Shown piece after piece: positions 55,579 through 64,000 of a stretch of DNA of 64,000 nucleotides (within the stretch, counting starts at the first letter, position 1; each line of letters begins with the position of its first letter). A model generated the notes under the pieces. The model was not told the origin of the DNA. It worked only from the letters and a program-made list of their open reading frames with translations, and did no database searches. Source of the stretch: Thiorhodococcus drewsii AZ1 (lineage in GTDB: Bacteria; Pseudomonadota; Gammaproteobacteria; Chromatiales; Chromatiaceae); contig NZ_AFWT01000001.1 of NCBI RefSeq assembly GCF_000224065.1, positions 194,001-258,000 on the forward strand, given 5' to 3'. The translations under genes were made by a program, and so were the position numbers.

Positions 55579-57696
55579 ATGACACTGACACAGGTTACCA
55601 AGGACATGAAACCGCCAGAGCAAGCGCAACCAGAGACGGCCATCCTCTTTCTGGGCATCGATTCCCAGCTCCTGCAGGAGCTGAAGCCCATGCTCGAGCC
55701 CAAGGGGCTGAGCCTGACGGACGTCGACGATCCAGAGGGTCTAGCCGCCCTGCGCGCCCGGATATCGCCGAGCGTTCTCGTCGTCGATCTTCCGTTCATC
55801 GGCGGGACCGAGAGACTTCCCGGCCTGATCTCCGGGTTGGTTTCGGAAGAAGGAGCCTGCCCGGTCGTGCTCTGTCTCTCCCGCCGCGAGCGTGGCGACG
55901 ACACCTTGGAGCGCCGTTTGGCGGCCTTGCGCGCCGGGGCCGACAGTTATCTGCCGCTGCCGGCTTCCTCGCGTCGACTGGCCGACCGCATCGTGCGCCT
56001 GAGTGGTGTCTTCGACAGCCGCCGATATCGGATCTTGGTTGTCGAGCCTCAAGCCGATCAAGCGAAGAATATCGCGATCACCATCGCTGGCGCGGGCATG
56101 GACGTGCTGGTAGTTGAGGATCCCATGAAGACCCTGGATCGGCTCCAGGCATTCCGGCCCAATCTGATTCTCATGAGTCAGGACATGCCAGCTGTCTCCG
56201 GGGCTGAACTGGCGGCCATCATCCGCGATCATGATATGTTTTTTGGGTTGCCTATCCTCTTTTTCTCCGCTGAGGACAATCTGTCGGGACAGTTGGATGC
56301 GCTTCGGGCGGGGGGCGATGGCTTCATTCCCAAACCGGTTCGTCGTCACCAACTGATCGCTGCGATCGAGCAGCGCGTGCGCGGATCTCGCTGGTTCCAC
56401 GATCGGCGCACCCTAGAGAACCGGCGCGAAAGCACCAAGGGGTTTCTGCCGCGCGATGTCTTTTTGCGCTATCTGGAGGTCTTCGTCGACTCGGGGAAGG
56501 TCGCGCGGGATGGTGTCGGGCTGGTGGTTTTGGGGCTCGATCAGCATGCGCGGGCCTTGGAGCGCCTGGGTATCGGCGGCTTCGAGCGCCTGCTGCGGCA
56601 GATGGAGGTGATGATCGCCCAGTGCATGGGACCCGATGAGGTTGCGGCTCGGCTGGACGAGCACCGTTACGGCGTACTCGCCTCGCGTCAGCAGCTCTCG
56701 GAGATCGAGTCCTTCGCCTCGGAGCTTTGCGCGCGCCTGTCCGAGGGGCTGGGGTTTCGCGGTGGCTCGAAGCTGACGGGTGTGACCGTCAGTATCGGCG
56801 TGGGGTTGCCGACGCCACCGCTGGAGGATGCGGGGACCTTACTCGCACGTGCCGAACAGGCGCTGAAGTGGGCCGATGAGGCCGGTGGCAACCAGTTTCG
56901 GTTGTGGTCGTCCACGGGCGGGCAGGACGAGGTGCCTGGAGGCTTCGGGGTGATTCGGCGATTGGTCAATGCCGCGCTCAATCACGATGGTCTCCTGCTG
57001 CTGCATCAACCCTTGGTTCCGGTCGCCAAACAGGGCGAAGAATTCTACGAGGCCCAGTTACGGCTCAAGACCCTGGATGGTGAGCTGGTGACGCCCACGG
57101 GGTTTCTCGCCTCGGCCGAGCGCGGTGGTCTGATGGTGCGGATCGATCGTTGGGTGCTGGCTCAGGCGCTGGAGGTGATGAACCAGCATCGCGCCAGTCA
57201 TCCCCGTATGCGCTTGCTGGTTCATCAGTCGGTCGAGACGCTGACCGCTCCAGACTGGTTTCCCTGGTTCCGCGAGCAGATCGTGCAGCGCAATCTGGTG
57301 CAGCTCTATCCAGTGCTTCAGTTCCAACTCGCCGATGTACGCCAGAATCGCTTGGAGGCCAAGTCGCTCATGGATCGACTGGGAACCTATGGCATCCATG
57401 CCTGTGTTGCCAACGTCATGGGCTCGCGGGAGGATCTCGCGCTCCTGCCGGGGCTTGGGGTCAAGTACGCCAAGCTCTCGATGCAAGTGCTCGCGCGGGG
57501 CGATCAATCCGAGCTGATGGGGCTCATTCAGGGGCTGCAAGAGCGCGGGGTGATCGTCATTGTGGCCGGTATCGACGATAAGGAGAGCCTGGAGCGTGTC
57601 TGGACCTGTCGCCCGGACTTCATCCAGGGTAGCTTCATTCAGTTGCCGGGGGCGGATCTGAATTTCGACTTCAGGCGAGCGACCGCCGAGGTTTGA
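55579..57696 (+). CDS. REC-REC-GGDEF-EAL protein with degenerate catalytic sites
   Basis: 705 residues. The first receiver (about 20-140) keeps Asp70 (VLVVDLPF) but lacks the conserved Lys; the second (about 150-268) has Ser200 in place of Asp (LILMSQDMP). The GGDEF domain (about 285-445) has RLDEHRYG instead of GGDEF, and the EAL domain (about 455-700) reads FYEAQLRL (EAQ, 491-493). It is therefore probably not a cyclase or phosphodiesterase but a c-di-GMP receptor or scaffold, like FimX or LapD. No signal or membrane helix, so cytoplasmic. Followed 11 bp later by a small unknown gene. Confidence 0.9.
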   Translation: MTLTQVTKDMKPPEQAQPETAILFLGIDSQLLQELKPMLEPKGLSLTDVDDPEGLAALRARISPSVLVVDLPFIGGTERLPGLISGLVSEEGACPVVLCLSRRERGDDTLERRLAALRAGADSYLPLPASSRRLADRIVRLSGVFDSRRYRILVVEPQADQAKNIAITIAGAGMDVLVVEDPMKTLDRLQAFRPNLILMSQDMPAVSGAELAAIIRDHDMFFGLPILFFSAEDNLSGQLDALRAGGDGFIPKPVRRHQLIAAIEQRVRGSRWFHDRRTLENRRESTKGFLPRDVFLRYLEVFVDSGKVARDGVGLVVLGLDQHARALERLGIGGFERLLRQMEVMIAQCMGPDEVAARLDEHRYGVLASRQQLSEIESFASELCARLSEGLGFRGGSKLTGVTVSIGVGLPTPPLEDAGTLLARAEQALKWADEAGGNQFRLWSSTGGQDEVPGGFGVIRRLVNAALNHDGLLLLHQPLVPVAKQGEEFYEAQLRLKTLDGELVTPTGFLASAERGGLMVRIDRWVLAQALEVMNQHRASHPRMRLLVHQSVETLTAPDWFPWFREQIVQRNLVQLYPVLQFQLADVRQNRLEAKSLMDRLGTYGIHACVANVMGSREDLALLPGLGVKYAKLSMQVLARGDQSELMGLIQGLQERGVIVIVAGIDDKESLERVWTCRPDFIQGSFIQLPGADLNFDFRRATAEV

Positions 57697-57707
57697 GGAT
57701 CGATTCC

Positions 57708-58310
57708 ATGGATAGATCCATGATTCTCGACGGAACGGACGCCACCTCAGCGGCGCACACGGGACGGCTGGTCCTGACGCCTTCCGATCCGCATGTCTGT
57801 CCCCATGCCCCACTGTTGATCGAGGCGTTGGTCGAGGAGGGCTTCATCGGCGAACGCTTGGGCGATGAAGGGGGCGCGTCCTTTCGCACCGGGCCGGGAT
57901 TCCTGAGTCTGGTGGCCTTTACCGGCTGCGCGGTTCAGATCCGCGATGTGCCGGGCTCACGAGGGCCCTTCTGTCACGTCCGCATCTCGTCCGCCTTCGA
58001 ACATCCGCGTCTGCTGTACGGGCGCAATACGCGTGCACCGCGCTGCAATGCGTGTCGGCATCGATTGGGCGATTGGCGCGATCATGTGAGGCATTGGATG
58101 TCCCATGCGCATGCGGGCGTGACCTGTCCGAGTTGCAGGGAAACGCGTCCGCCTTGGCTGTGGGATTGGAAGCAGCAGGGTGGATTCGGACGGTTCTTCG
58201 TCCTGATCGAGGAGGTGTTCCCGGGAGAGGCGACTCCCTCCCATGCGTTGCTCGACGTCCTGACCCGCGCGAGCGGGATGGGCTGGCGTCACTTCTATGT
58301 GCAGGATTAG
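57708..58310 (+). CDS. Hypothetical protein with zinc-ribbon cysteines
   Basis: 200 residues from the ATG at 57708. The C-terminal half has CNACRH (about 115) and CPSCRETRPPWLWDWKQ (about 140), a CxxC...CxxC pair likely to bind one zinc. The rest is not recognised. The close spacing to the REC-REC-GGDEF-EAL gene suggests a shared operon and perhaps a partner. The stop is followed at once by heptanucleotide repeats. Confidence 0.7.
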   Translation: MDRSMILDGTDATSAAHTGRLVLTPSDPHVCPHAPLLIEALVEEGFIGERLGDEGGASFRTGPGFLSLVAFTGCAVQIRDVPGSRGPFCHVRISSAFEHPRLLYGRNTRAPRCNACRHRLGDWRDHVRHWMSHAHAGVTCPSCRETRPPWLWDWKQQGGFGRFFVLIEEVFPGEATPSHALLDVLTRASGMGWRHFYVQD

Positions 58311-58340
58311 GCCGCCAGCCGCCAGCCGCCAGCCGCCAGC
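58311..58340. repeat. Heptanucleotide tandem repeat GCCGCCA
   Basis: Thirty bases of period seven (about 4.3 copies) directly after the stop of the upstream gene. The unit shares CCAGC with the complement of the larger array that follows, so both may come from one ancestor. Confidence 0.85.
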
Positions 58341-58349
58341 ACTATAATC

Positions 58350-58473
58350 TAGCTGGTAGCTGGTAGCTGGTAGCTGGTAGCTGGTAGCTGGTAGCTGGTA
58401 GCTGGTAGCTGGTAGCTGGTAGCTGGTAGCTGGTAGCTGGTAGCTGGTAGCTGGTAGCTGGTAGCTGGTAGCT
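58350..58473. repeat. Heptanucleotide tandem array TAGCTGG, about 17.7 copies
   Basis: 124 bp of perfect period-seven repeats, with no interruption, end 3 nt past the phaC stop codon. It lies in the 3' untranslated part of both convergent genes. The perfect copies indicate recent expansion or slippage. Not a CRISPR, since there are no spacers. Confidence 0.95.
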
Positions 58474-58476
58474 ACA

Positions 58477-59544
58477 TCAACCCCGTTCGTTCAGCCATTT
58501 GCCGATGGCGGGGGTGACTTCCTTCTGGGCCTTGCCGCTGACGTAGATGCCGATGTGCCCGCCGGGGAAGGCGAGTTCGGTGTAGTCCTTGGAGCTGATC
58601 AGAGACTTGAGCGGTTTGGATGCATCCGGCGGAACCAGGTGGTCCTGGAGCGCATAGATATTGAGCACCGGGCAGGTGATGTTTTTGAGGTTCACCTCCT
58701 GTCCGCCCAGCATGACGCCGCCTTCGATGAAGCCGTTCTTCTGGTAGAAATCCTTGGTGAACTGGCGGAAGGTCTCGCCGGCCTGATCCGGGCTGTCGAA
58801 GATCCACTTTTCCATGCGCAGGAAATTCTTCACCTTGTCCGGGTCGTCCAGCAGATCGACCATGTTGACGTACTTCTGGCCGGTCAGGCTGAAGGGCTTG
58901 AGCGACAGGAAGGTCCAGTTCAGCAATTCGCCCGGGATATTGCCCATGGTGTCGACGGCCAGATCGACGTCGATGTTCTGCACCCAGGAGGACAGCATGT
59001 TGTCCGGGGTCTGGAAGTCCACTGGCGTGACCATGGTCACCAGGTTGTTCACCTTCTCCGGGTGCATGGAGGTGTACATGAGGCTGAAGGCACCACCCTG
59101 GCAGATGCCGAGGATGTTGACTTTGTCGACGTCGTGCGTCTCGCGCAGATGGTCGACGCAGCGGTCGATATAGCCGTTGATGTAGTCGTCCAGGGTCAGG
59201 GCGCTGTCGGCCTGATCCGGATAACCCCAATCGATCAGATAGACATCCTGGCCTGTTGCGAGCAACCCCTTGATGGTGGAGCGGTTCTCCTGGATGTCGG
59301 TCATGTAGGGGCGGTTGACCAAGGCGTAGACGATCAGCAGGGGCGTTTCCTGCGTTTCGACGCCCTCGGGGGTCTCGTAGCGATAGAGGACTAGCTTGTC
59401 CTCGCTATAGACGGCTTGCTTAGGGCTGACTCCGGTGTCGATGGCCTCTGCGTTCAGCAGGTTCTCCATGCCCTGCCCGAGCTTGCGGCTGTAGTCGAAC
59501 ATCTCCTGGGCGAGCCTGTCCGGTCGGATATCGATGGGTAACAT
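58477..59544 (-). CDS. phaC: Class III PHA synthase, PhaC subunit
   Basis: 355 residues from the ATG at 59544 (MLPIDIRPDRLAQEM), the length of the Allochromatium vinosum enzyme; a frame reaching 59595 would add 17 residues. The lipase-like box GICQGG has the active Cys148, with the Asp in LQDHLVPPDA and the His in PGGHIGIYV. Class III enzymes need PhaE, encoded 56 bp upstream. It polymerises 3-hydroxybutyryl-CoA into storage granules. Confidence 0.98.
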   Translation of the reverse strand: MLPIDIRPDRLAQEMFDYSRKLGQGMENLLNAEAIDTGVSPKQAVYSEDKLVLYRYETPEGVETQETPLLIVYALVNRPYMTDIQENRSTIKGLLATGQDVYLIDWGYPDQADSALTLDDYINGYIDRCVDHLRETHDVDKVNILGICQGGAFSLMYTSMHPEKVNNLVTMVTPVDFQTPDNMLSSWVQNIDVDLAVDTMGNIPGELLNWTFLSLKPFSLTGQKYVNMVDLLDDPDKVKNFLRMEKWIFDSPDQAGETFRQFTKDFYQKNGFIEGGVMLGGQEVNLKNITCPVLNIYALQDHLVPPDASKPLKSLISSKDYTELAFPGGHIGIYVSGKAQKEVTPAIGKWLNERG

Positions 59545-59600
59545 GTGTGTGGTCCTCGCGGTGTTCGTCTCTGTTGCGGTGCCGGATATCGCCATTCAGC

Positions 59601-60686
59601 TCATTCGCTGGGCGTCGTCTTGGCGGTCGTCTTGCGGCGCGTGGTCGTCTTGGTGGCCGGGGCCGTGCTTTTGAGCGCCGTGGCCGGCTTTGCGGTTGCC
59701 ACCTTCGCGGGCGTCTTGCCGGCGAGTGCGTCGACCTGCTTCTCCAGCGCCCGCAGTCCCTGGGACAGCCGCTTGTTTTCGCGACGGGTCTCCTGGAGAC
59801 GATCCTGGAGGGTGCGTACCTCGCTGCGGGTGGGCATGTTCATGGCGCCGAGGTTCTCATCGACGATGAGCGCGAGGCGCTTCTTGAGGGCCATCTGAGC
59901 ATTGACCAGGCGTCCGTGGATCCGGGCGTACTCCGGGGTTGCGACCTCGTCGGCGTAGACGGATTCGCAGCAGCTCACCCAGTTGTCATAGAGTGCGCGG
60001 GCCGAGTCGATGGTCTTGCCGCTGTCGACGACGCCTTGGATGTAGTCGCCCATGCGCTCGACCGATTTCATGCCGAGCTTGGAGTAGAAGGCGCTGTATT
60101 CCTGGAGCGCGGACTGATACTCCATGGAGCTACGCATCAGCTCTTGATATTGGCCCTGTTCCTCGCGAGTGTAGCCGAGTCCGGGCGCGGAGAGCGCGCG
60201 GTCCAGATTGCCCTTGAAGCTCTCGTGCGGCATGTTGCGCAGCATGTCGCCAGGCATCGGCGACATGGAGGACACCATGCGCTGCCAGTTGTCGAGCGGC
60301 ATCTCCCAGAAGGACATCATGCGCTGTAGCGTGTTATCGCCGTCGTTCAGATTGCCCGAGAAACGCTGTTGCATGTCTTCCAGGGCCTTGGTCCAGAAGG
60401 TCATGCCGTTGGTGGCGGAGCCGTCGTTGGACTGGGTCGAGAAGGTCTCCGCCATGCGGAAGAACGTCTTGCCTTGCTCCATCATCTTCTCCATGAACGA
60501 CTTGGAGAGGTCGGGGGCTGCGGGGGCGAAGGCCTTCCACCAATGGTCGAGCGCACCCTCCCAGGGCGCGGTCATCTTGGCTTCGCCGTCGAGCCCCATC
60601 GCTTTGCGGCTCATGTCGGACCAACTGTCCCAATACTTGCGCTGGAGATCCATCCAGTCGTTGTTGAAAAAGCTGTCATTGCTCAT
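59601..60686 (-). CDS. phaE: Class III PHA synthase, PhaE subunit
   Basis: 361 residues from the ATG at 60686 with AGGAGG upstream; a much longer frame opposite phaA is a shadow. Begins MSNDSFFNNDWMDLQRKYWDSWSDM, typical of PhaE, and ends in a Lys/Ala/Thr-rich tail (KTTTRRKTTAKTT) that recalls histone H1, perhaps for DNA or granule binding. It has no catalytic motif, and activates PhaC and sets its processivity. Confidence 0.96.
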   Translation of the reverse strand: MSNDSFFNNDWMDLQRKYWDSWSDMSRKAMGLDGEAKMTAPWEGALDHWWKAFAPAAPDLSKSFMEKMMEQGKTFFRMAETFSTQSNDGSATNGMTFWTKALEDMQQRFSGNLNDGDNTLQRMMSFWEMPLDNWQRMVSSMSPMPGDMLRNMPHESFKGNLDRALSAPGLGYTREEQGQYQELMRSSMEYQSALQEYSAFYSKLGMKSVERMGDYIQGVVDSGKTIDSARALYDNWVSCCESVYADEVATPEYARIHGRLVNAQMALKKRLALIVDENLGAMNMPTRSEVRTLQDRLQETRRENKRLSQGLRALEKQVDALAGKTPAKVATAKPATALKSTAPATKTTTRRKTTAKTTPSE

Positions 60687-60734
60687 GCTTTTGCCCTCCT
60701 CGGGTTGGTATTGTGCAGACGTTAGCATGCCGAT

Positions 60735-60763
60735 TTGTGCACTGCAACAAAGGTGCGTAGAAT
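60735..60763 (+). promoter_or_regulatory. phaA promoter with candidate PhaR operator
   Basis: TTGTGC (60735-60740) and TAGAAT (60758-60763) are 17 bp apart, a fair sigma-70 match for phaA. TGCACTGCA (60738-60746) overlaps the -35 element and fits the TGC-N3-GCA core of PhaR sites. As the divergent phaE promoter must lie in the same 144 bp, one site could control both. Confidence 0.5.
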
Positions 60764-60830
60764 CCCGTTCAAATAGGCTTCGATCTATACTCGACCACTC
60801 CCCAATGATGCCAGAGAGGACATGCTTAAC

Positions 60831-62015
60831 ATGAGCGAGAACATCGTCATCGTCGATGCTGGACGCACCGCAATCGGAACCTTCGGAGGTTCCTTGTCGT
60901 CCCTTCCCGCGACCGAGCTGGGTACCACTGTGCTCAAGGCGCTGCTGGCGCGTACTGGAATTGCGCCCGACCAGATCGACGAGGTTATCCTCGGTCAGGT
61001 GCTGACTGCGGGTGTCGGCCAGAATCCCGCTCGACAGACGACCCTCAAGGCCGGTTTGCCACATGCGGTTCCGGCCATGACCATCAACAAGGTCTGCGGC
61101 AGCGGTCTCAAGGCCGTTCATCTGGCGATGCAGGCGGTCGCCTGTGGGGATGCCGACATCGTCATCGCCGGCGGCCAGGAGTGCATGAGCCAGTCCAGTC
61201 ATGTGTTGCCCCGCTCGCGCGATGGTCAGCGCATGGGCGACTGGAAGATGGTGGACACCATGATTGTCGACGGCCTCTGGGATGCCTTCAATCAGTATCA
61301 CATGGGTGTTACGGCTGAGAACATCGCCAAGCAATTCGGCTTCACCCGCGAGGCCCAGGATACCTTCGCCGCCGAGTCCCAGCAGAAGGCCGAGGCTGCG
61401 ATCAAGGCCGGTCGCTTCAAGGATGAGATCGTTCCCGTCTCCATTCCGCAGCGCAAGGGCGATCCGCTGGTGGTCGACACCGACGAATTCCCGCGCGCCG
61501 GGACCACGGCCGCGGGTCTGGGCAAGCTGCGTCCGGCCTTCGACAAGGAGGGCACCGTGACTGCGGGCAATGCCTCCGGCATCAACGATGGCGCCGCCAT
61601 GGTGGTGGTGATGAAGGAGTCCAAGGCGAAGGAGCTGGGTCTCAAGCCGATGGCGCGTATCGTCGCGTTCGCCAGCGCCGGCGTGGACCCAGCTATCATG
61701 GGCACCGGTCCCATCCCGGCCTCCACCAAGTGCCTTGAGAAGGCGGGCTGGACGCCGGCCGATCTGGACCTGATCGAGGCCAACGAGGCGTTCGCCGCTC
61801 AGGCCATGTCGGTCAACAAGGAGATGGGTTGGGATCTGAGCAAGGTGAACGTCAATGGCGGCGCCATCTCGCTCGGTCACCCGATCGGTGCCTCCGGCGC
61901 TCGCGTGCTGGTGACCCTGCTCCACGAGATGCAGCACCGCGATGCAAAGAAGGGTCTCGCGACCCTTTGTATCGGTGGTGGCCAGGGCGTCGCCCTCGCC
62001 GTCGAGCGTCTCTGA
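60831..62015 (+). CDS. phaA: Acetyl-CoA acetyltransferase (beta-ketothiolase) PhaA
   Basis: 394 residues from the ATG at 60831 ([16 protein letters not shown]), matching the A. vinosum length; an ATG at 60822 is three codons earlier. The acylated Cys is in [15 protein letters not shown], with His in [16 protein letters not shown] and the second Cys in [13 protein letters not shown]. It condenses two acetyl-CoA for PHA synthesis. It is divergent from phaEC; phaB is not in the window. Confidence 0.97.
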   Translation: MSENIVIVDAGRTAIGTFGGSLSSLPATELGTTVLKALLARTGIAPDQIDEVILGQVLTAGVGQNPARQTTLKAGLPHAVPAMTINKVCGSGLKAVHLAMQAVACGDADIVIAGGQECMSQSSHVLPRSRDGQRMGDWKMVDTMIVDGLWDAFNQYHMGVTAENIAKQFGFTREAQDTFAAESQQKAEAAIKAGRFKDEIVPVSIPQRKGDPLVVDTDEFPRAGTTAAGLGKLRPAFDKEGTVTAGNASGINDGAAMVVVMKESKAKELGLKPMARIVAFASAGVDPAIMGTGPIPASTKCLEKAGWTPADLDLIEANEAFAAQAMSVNKEMGWDLSKVNVNGGAISLGHPIGASGARVLVTLLHEMQHRDAKKGLATLCIGGGQGVALAVERL

Positions 62016-62023
62016 TCGCGGTG

Positions 62024-62110
62024 GTGGCGCGCCGAGTCATCGGCGCGCCACTCGTCGCCTTGCGTCACGAACGCGCCTCGTCGGCGACCGCCGACGAGGC
62101 GCGTTCGTGA
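62024..62110. repeat. Two large hairpins between phaA and phaR
   Basis: A 12 bp perfect stem (62024-62035 with 62040-62051, loop GTCA) is followed by a 22 bp perfect inverted repeat (62065-62086 with 62089-62110, two bases between). No T-run follows, so they may work as attenuators or in RNA processing rather than as simple terminators. Confidence 0.7.
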
Positions 62111-62157
62111 GTGGAGTACACTTGCATCATTCCTCGCCCACGCAGACCCAGGTGCCC

Positions 62158-62634
62158 ATGAACAGCGAGCGCATCATCAAGAAGTATCCGAACCGCCGCC
62201 TCTATGACACCGAGGTCAGTCGTTACATCACGCTGTCCGACGTGCGCGAGCTCGTCATGGGGCGTGTCAGCTTCAAGGTGGTCGATACCGCCAACGACAA
62301 CGACATCACCCGCTCGATTTTGCTGCAGATCATGCTGGAGGAGGAGGCCGGCGGCGAGCCGCTGTTCAGTGCCTCCATGCTGGCGCAGATCATCCGTTTT
62401 TACGGCGGCACGCTGCAGGGGATCTTCGCTCGCTATCTTGAAACCTCGCTCAATCTCTTCGCCAAGCAGCAGCAAGAGGTGACTCAGGCCTGGACCGATA
62501 CCCCGTTCGACACCGTGACGCGTCTGACCCAGAAGAACGTCGAGATCTGGGCCGAACTCCAGGACGATCTCCTGCGTGCCGCTGGATTCGGTCTTTCAGG
62601 CGAGCGCAAAAAGAAGGATGAGGATCCGTCCTGA
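62158..62634 (+). CDS. phaR: PHA synthesis repressor PhaR
   Basis: 158 residues from the ATG at 62158. The conserved N-terminal DNA-binding part reads [29 protein letters not shown], and the PHB accumulation regulatory domain follows (about 60-110). PhaR binds DNA and also PHA granules, thus freeing phasin and pha promoters when polymer forms. Same strand as phaA. Confidence 0.95.
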   Translation: MNSERIIKKYPNRRLYDTEVSRYITLSDVRELVMGRVSFKVVDTANDNDITRSILLQIMLEEEAGGEPLFSASMLAQIIRFYGGTLQGIFARYLETSLNLFAKQQQEVTQAWTDTPFDTVTRLTQKNVEIWAELQDDLLRAAGFGLSGERKKKDEDPS

Positions 62635-62819
62635 TCTGAGCCCTTCGGTTCATCCGTGACGTTTTGACTGCGTTCAGCCAAAAATGAGCTGCATCCGGGG
62701 CCAGCCCCGGAGCCATTGGCAACCGCGATCTCCGTGTGAACAGATCGGCGCTCGGCGTTTCCTCTTGGTCGTCAGGGCGATGCGTGCAAGGTTGGTACGG
62801 TGCTGGCCCGTTCTTTCCT

Positions 62820-63332
62820 TCACGCCATCTGAGTGTCCTCGACCAAGGCGGCGAGCTGATTGATTTCCTGCACCGACAGCACCCGCGCCTGGTCGAGCAC
62901 GATCACGAAGCGGTCTTGGGACTTCCACATGCCCTGGATGAAATCGACCCGGATCTTGGCGCCGAACTTCGGTGGCGGTTCCAGGTCGCTCGCCGGGATA
63001 TCGCTGACGGCGTTGACGCCATCGACCACGATGCCCATGTCCTGTACGCCCGTCTCCTCATGCAGTTCAACGATGACCACGCAGGTGCGCTCGCCGATGA
63101 CGGTGGGGGGCTCGCCGAAGCGCGCTGCCAGATCGATCACCGGCACCACCCTTCCGCGCAGGTTGATCACTCCTCGAATGAACTCCGGCATGCCAGGGAT
63201 AGGGGTCACACTGCCGTATTCGATGATCTCTTTGACCCCGAGCAGGGGGATGGCGAATGGTTCTCCGCGCAGATTGAAGATGAGGTACTGAGCCTTCTCC
63301 TGTCCGCTCTCGGTTGAGGTTTCACGTGTCAT
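62820..63332 (-). CDS. cheW: Chemotaxis coupling protein CheW
   Basis: 170 residues. The CheW fold shows YLIFNLRGEPFAIPLLGVKEII, the GVINLRGRVVPVIDLAARFG block and DRFVIVLDQARVLS. It links chemoreceptors to the kinase CheA. It follows the chemoreceptor gene by 9 bp on the same strand, and converges with phaR; no cheA lies in the window. Confidence 0.96.
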   Translation of the reverse strand: MTRETSTESGQEKAQYLIFNLRGEPFAIPLLGVKEIIEYGSVTPIPGMPEFIRGVINLRGRVVPVIDLAARFGEPPTVIGERTCVVIVELHEETGVQDMGIVVDGVNAVSDIPASDLEPPPKFGAKIRVDFIQGMWKSQDRFVIVLDQARVLSVQEINQLAALVEDTQMA

Positions 63333-63341
63333 GAGCGCCTC

Positions 63342-63998
63342 TCAGAACGGGATGAATTCTTCATTGCCCGATTTGTGCTCGTCCGCTCCGACGCGCAACG
63401 CGGGGGCGGATGCGGTCGAAGCCCTTGTTGGAGCCGGTTTCGTCACCATCGCGTGCGTGCCCGCGACCTGGAAGAAGTCCATCAGCTCTTGCAACTGCTT
63501 GGCTTGACCGGTCATCTCTTCGGCTGTGGCGGCCAGCTCCTCGCTTCCAGAGGCGGTGCTTTGGGTCGCCTGATTGACCTGGCTGACTGCACTGTTGATT
63601 TGGGACACTCCAGTCGTTTGCTCGTTGCTGGCCGCCGCGATTTCCTGGACCAGATCGGCCGTCTTGATGATGGAGGGAACCATCTCATCCAAGAGTTTTC
63701 CGGCACGCTCGGCACGGTCCACGCTGCTGCCGGCCAGATCGCCGATCTCCTGAGCCGCACTTTGGGAGCGCTCGGCCAGGTTGCGCACCTCCGCCGCGAC
63801 CACCGCAAATCCCTTGCCGTGCTCGCCCGCGCGGGCCGCCTCGATGGCCGCGTTGAAGGCCAGCAGATTGGTCTTGTAGGCGATGTCGTCGATGATCTTG
63901 ATCTTGACCGCAATCTCGCGCATTGCCTGCACGGTATCGCGCACCGCCGTGCCGCCTTCCTCCGCCTCCCGCGCGGCCTGGGTCGCGATTCCATTGGT
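63342..63998 (-). CDS. Methyl-accepting chemotaxis protein, 5' part outside window
   Basis: The reading frame is open to the window edge, so only the last 218 residues are seen. They hold the cytoplasmic signalling domain with the hairpin tip [37 protein letters not shown], and methylation-helix segments around. The ending GNEEFIPF is not the NWETF of receptors that bind CheR. An in-frame GTG at 63944 is internal and not a start. The sensor part is missing. Confidence 0.95.
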   Translation of the reverse strand, partial: TNGIATQAAREAEEGGTAVRDTVQAMREIAVKIKIIDDIAYKTNLLAFNAAIEAARAGEHGKGFAVVAAEVRNLAERSQSAAQEIGDLAGSSVDRAERAGKLLDEMVPSIIKTADLVQEIAAASNEQTTGVSQINSAVSQVNQATQSTASGSEELAATAEEMTGQAKQLQELMDFFQVAGTHAMVTKPAPTRASTASAPALRVGADEHKSGNEEFIPF

Positions 63999-64000
63999 GA

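Noticed and set aside
58350-58473. Possible CRISPR array
   Set aside because: Period of seven bases without spacers; it is a simple tandem repeat.
60687-61937. 417-codon upstream extension of phaE across phaA
   Set aside because: PhaE has a clear start at 60686 with AGGAGG and the family N-terminus; the extension is antisense to phaA.

Overview
The window looks like chromosome from a purple sulfur gammaproteobacterium (Chromatiaceae, close to Allochromatium/Thiocystis). The strongest pointer is the class III polyhydroxyalkanoate locus (phaC of 355 aa, phaE, divergent phaA of 394 aa, then phaR). HypC/HypD/HypE hydrogenase maturation genes, a HupK-like protein, CowN (nitrogen fixation under CO), paired ammonium transporters and glycogen phosphorylase also fit a diazotrophic phototroph. 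DNA is GC-rich throughout. I saw no tRNA, rRNA, IS element, prophage or CRISPR array; the genes are nearly all chromosomal core or regulatory genes.

Layout. 1-2.5 kb: end of a DUF58 gene and an unrecognised secreted cysteine-rich protein. 2.6-9 kb: two signalling operons on the minus strand (hybrid kinase / PAS response regulator / ArsR repressor; OmpR-EnvZ-like pair followed by a Bcp peroxiredoxin). 9-13.4 kb: small membrane protein, TPR protein, methyltransferase, then hupK-like-hypC-hypD. 13.4-20.7 kb (minus): glycogen phosphorylase, two small unknowns, ABC-F ATPase, YifB/ComM, UbiK. 21-25.6 kb (plus): nitrogen block of TorF-like porin, glnK, amtB, second amtB and cowN, with two good sigma-54 promoter matches. 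25.6-36.2 kb (minus): one long cell-elongation cluster mreBCD-mrdAB-mltB-rlpA-dacA-dat-ybeD-lipB. 36.4-39.8 kb: gatCAB. 40-42.8 kb: envelope proteins. 42.9-46.9 kb: hisB-hisA-hisI-hisE-tatA-tatC, lacking hisH, hisF and tatB. 47-52.8 kb: LysR and XRE regulators, a lone Cache protein, hypE, and a cobalamin-binding protein translationally coupled to a diguanylate cyclase. 53-58.3 kb: thiC with a TPP riboswitch, then a REC-REC-GGDEF-EAL protein with degenerate domains. 58.3-62.6 kb: heptanucleotide repeats and the pha locus. 62.8-64 kb: cheW and a truncated chemoreceptor.

How the parts may work together. The porin, P-II protein and AmtB form an ammonium scavenging and sensing unit under apparent NtrC/sigma-54 control, with CowN under a separate sigma-54 promoter. 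The mre/mrd block builds the lateral wall, and the lytic and carboxypeptidase genes trim it. Carbon storage is represented by glgP and by the pha genes with a plausible PhaR operator. The most interesting unit is at 50.7-52.8 kb: a protein carrying the Wx9EH and ExHxxG motifs of CarH-type adenosylcobalamin photoreceptors, overlapping by 4 nt a GGEEF cyclase with an intact inhibitory site. It could be a B12-based light input to c-di-GMP in a phototroph. Other notable points are an ArsR repressor with the two-cysteine spacing of persulfide sensors, a TatC with a FimV-like tail, and an mreC with no ordinary start codon at the conserved position.
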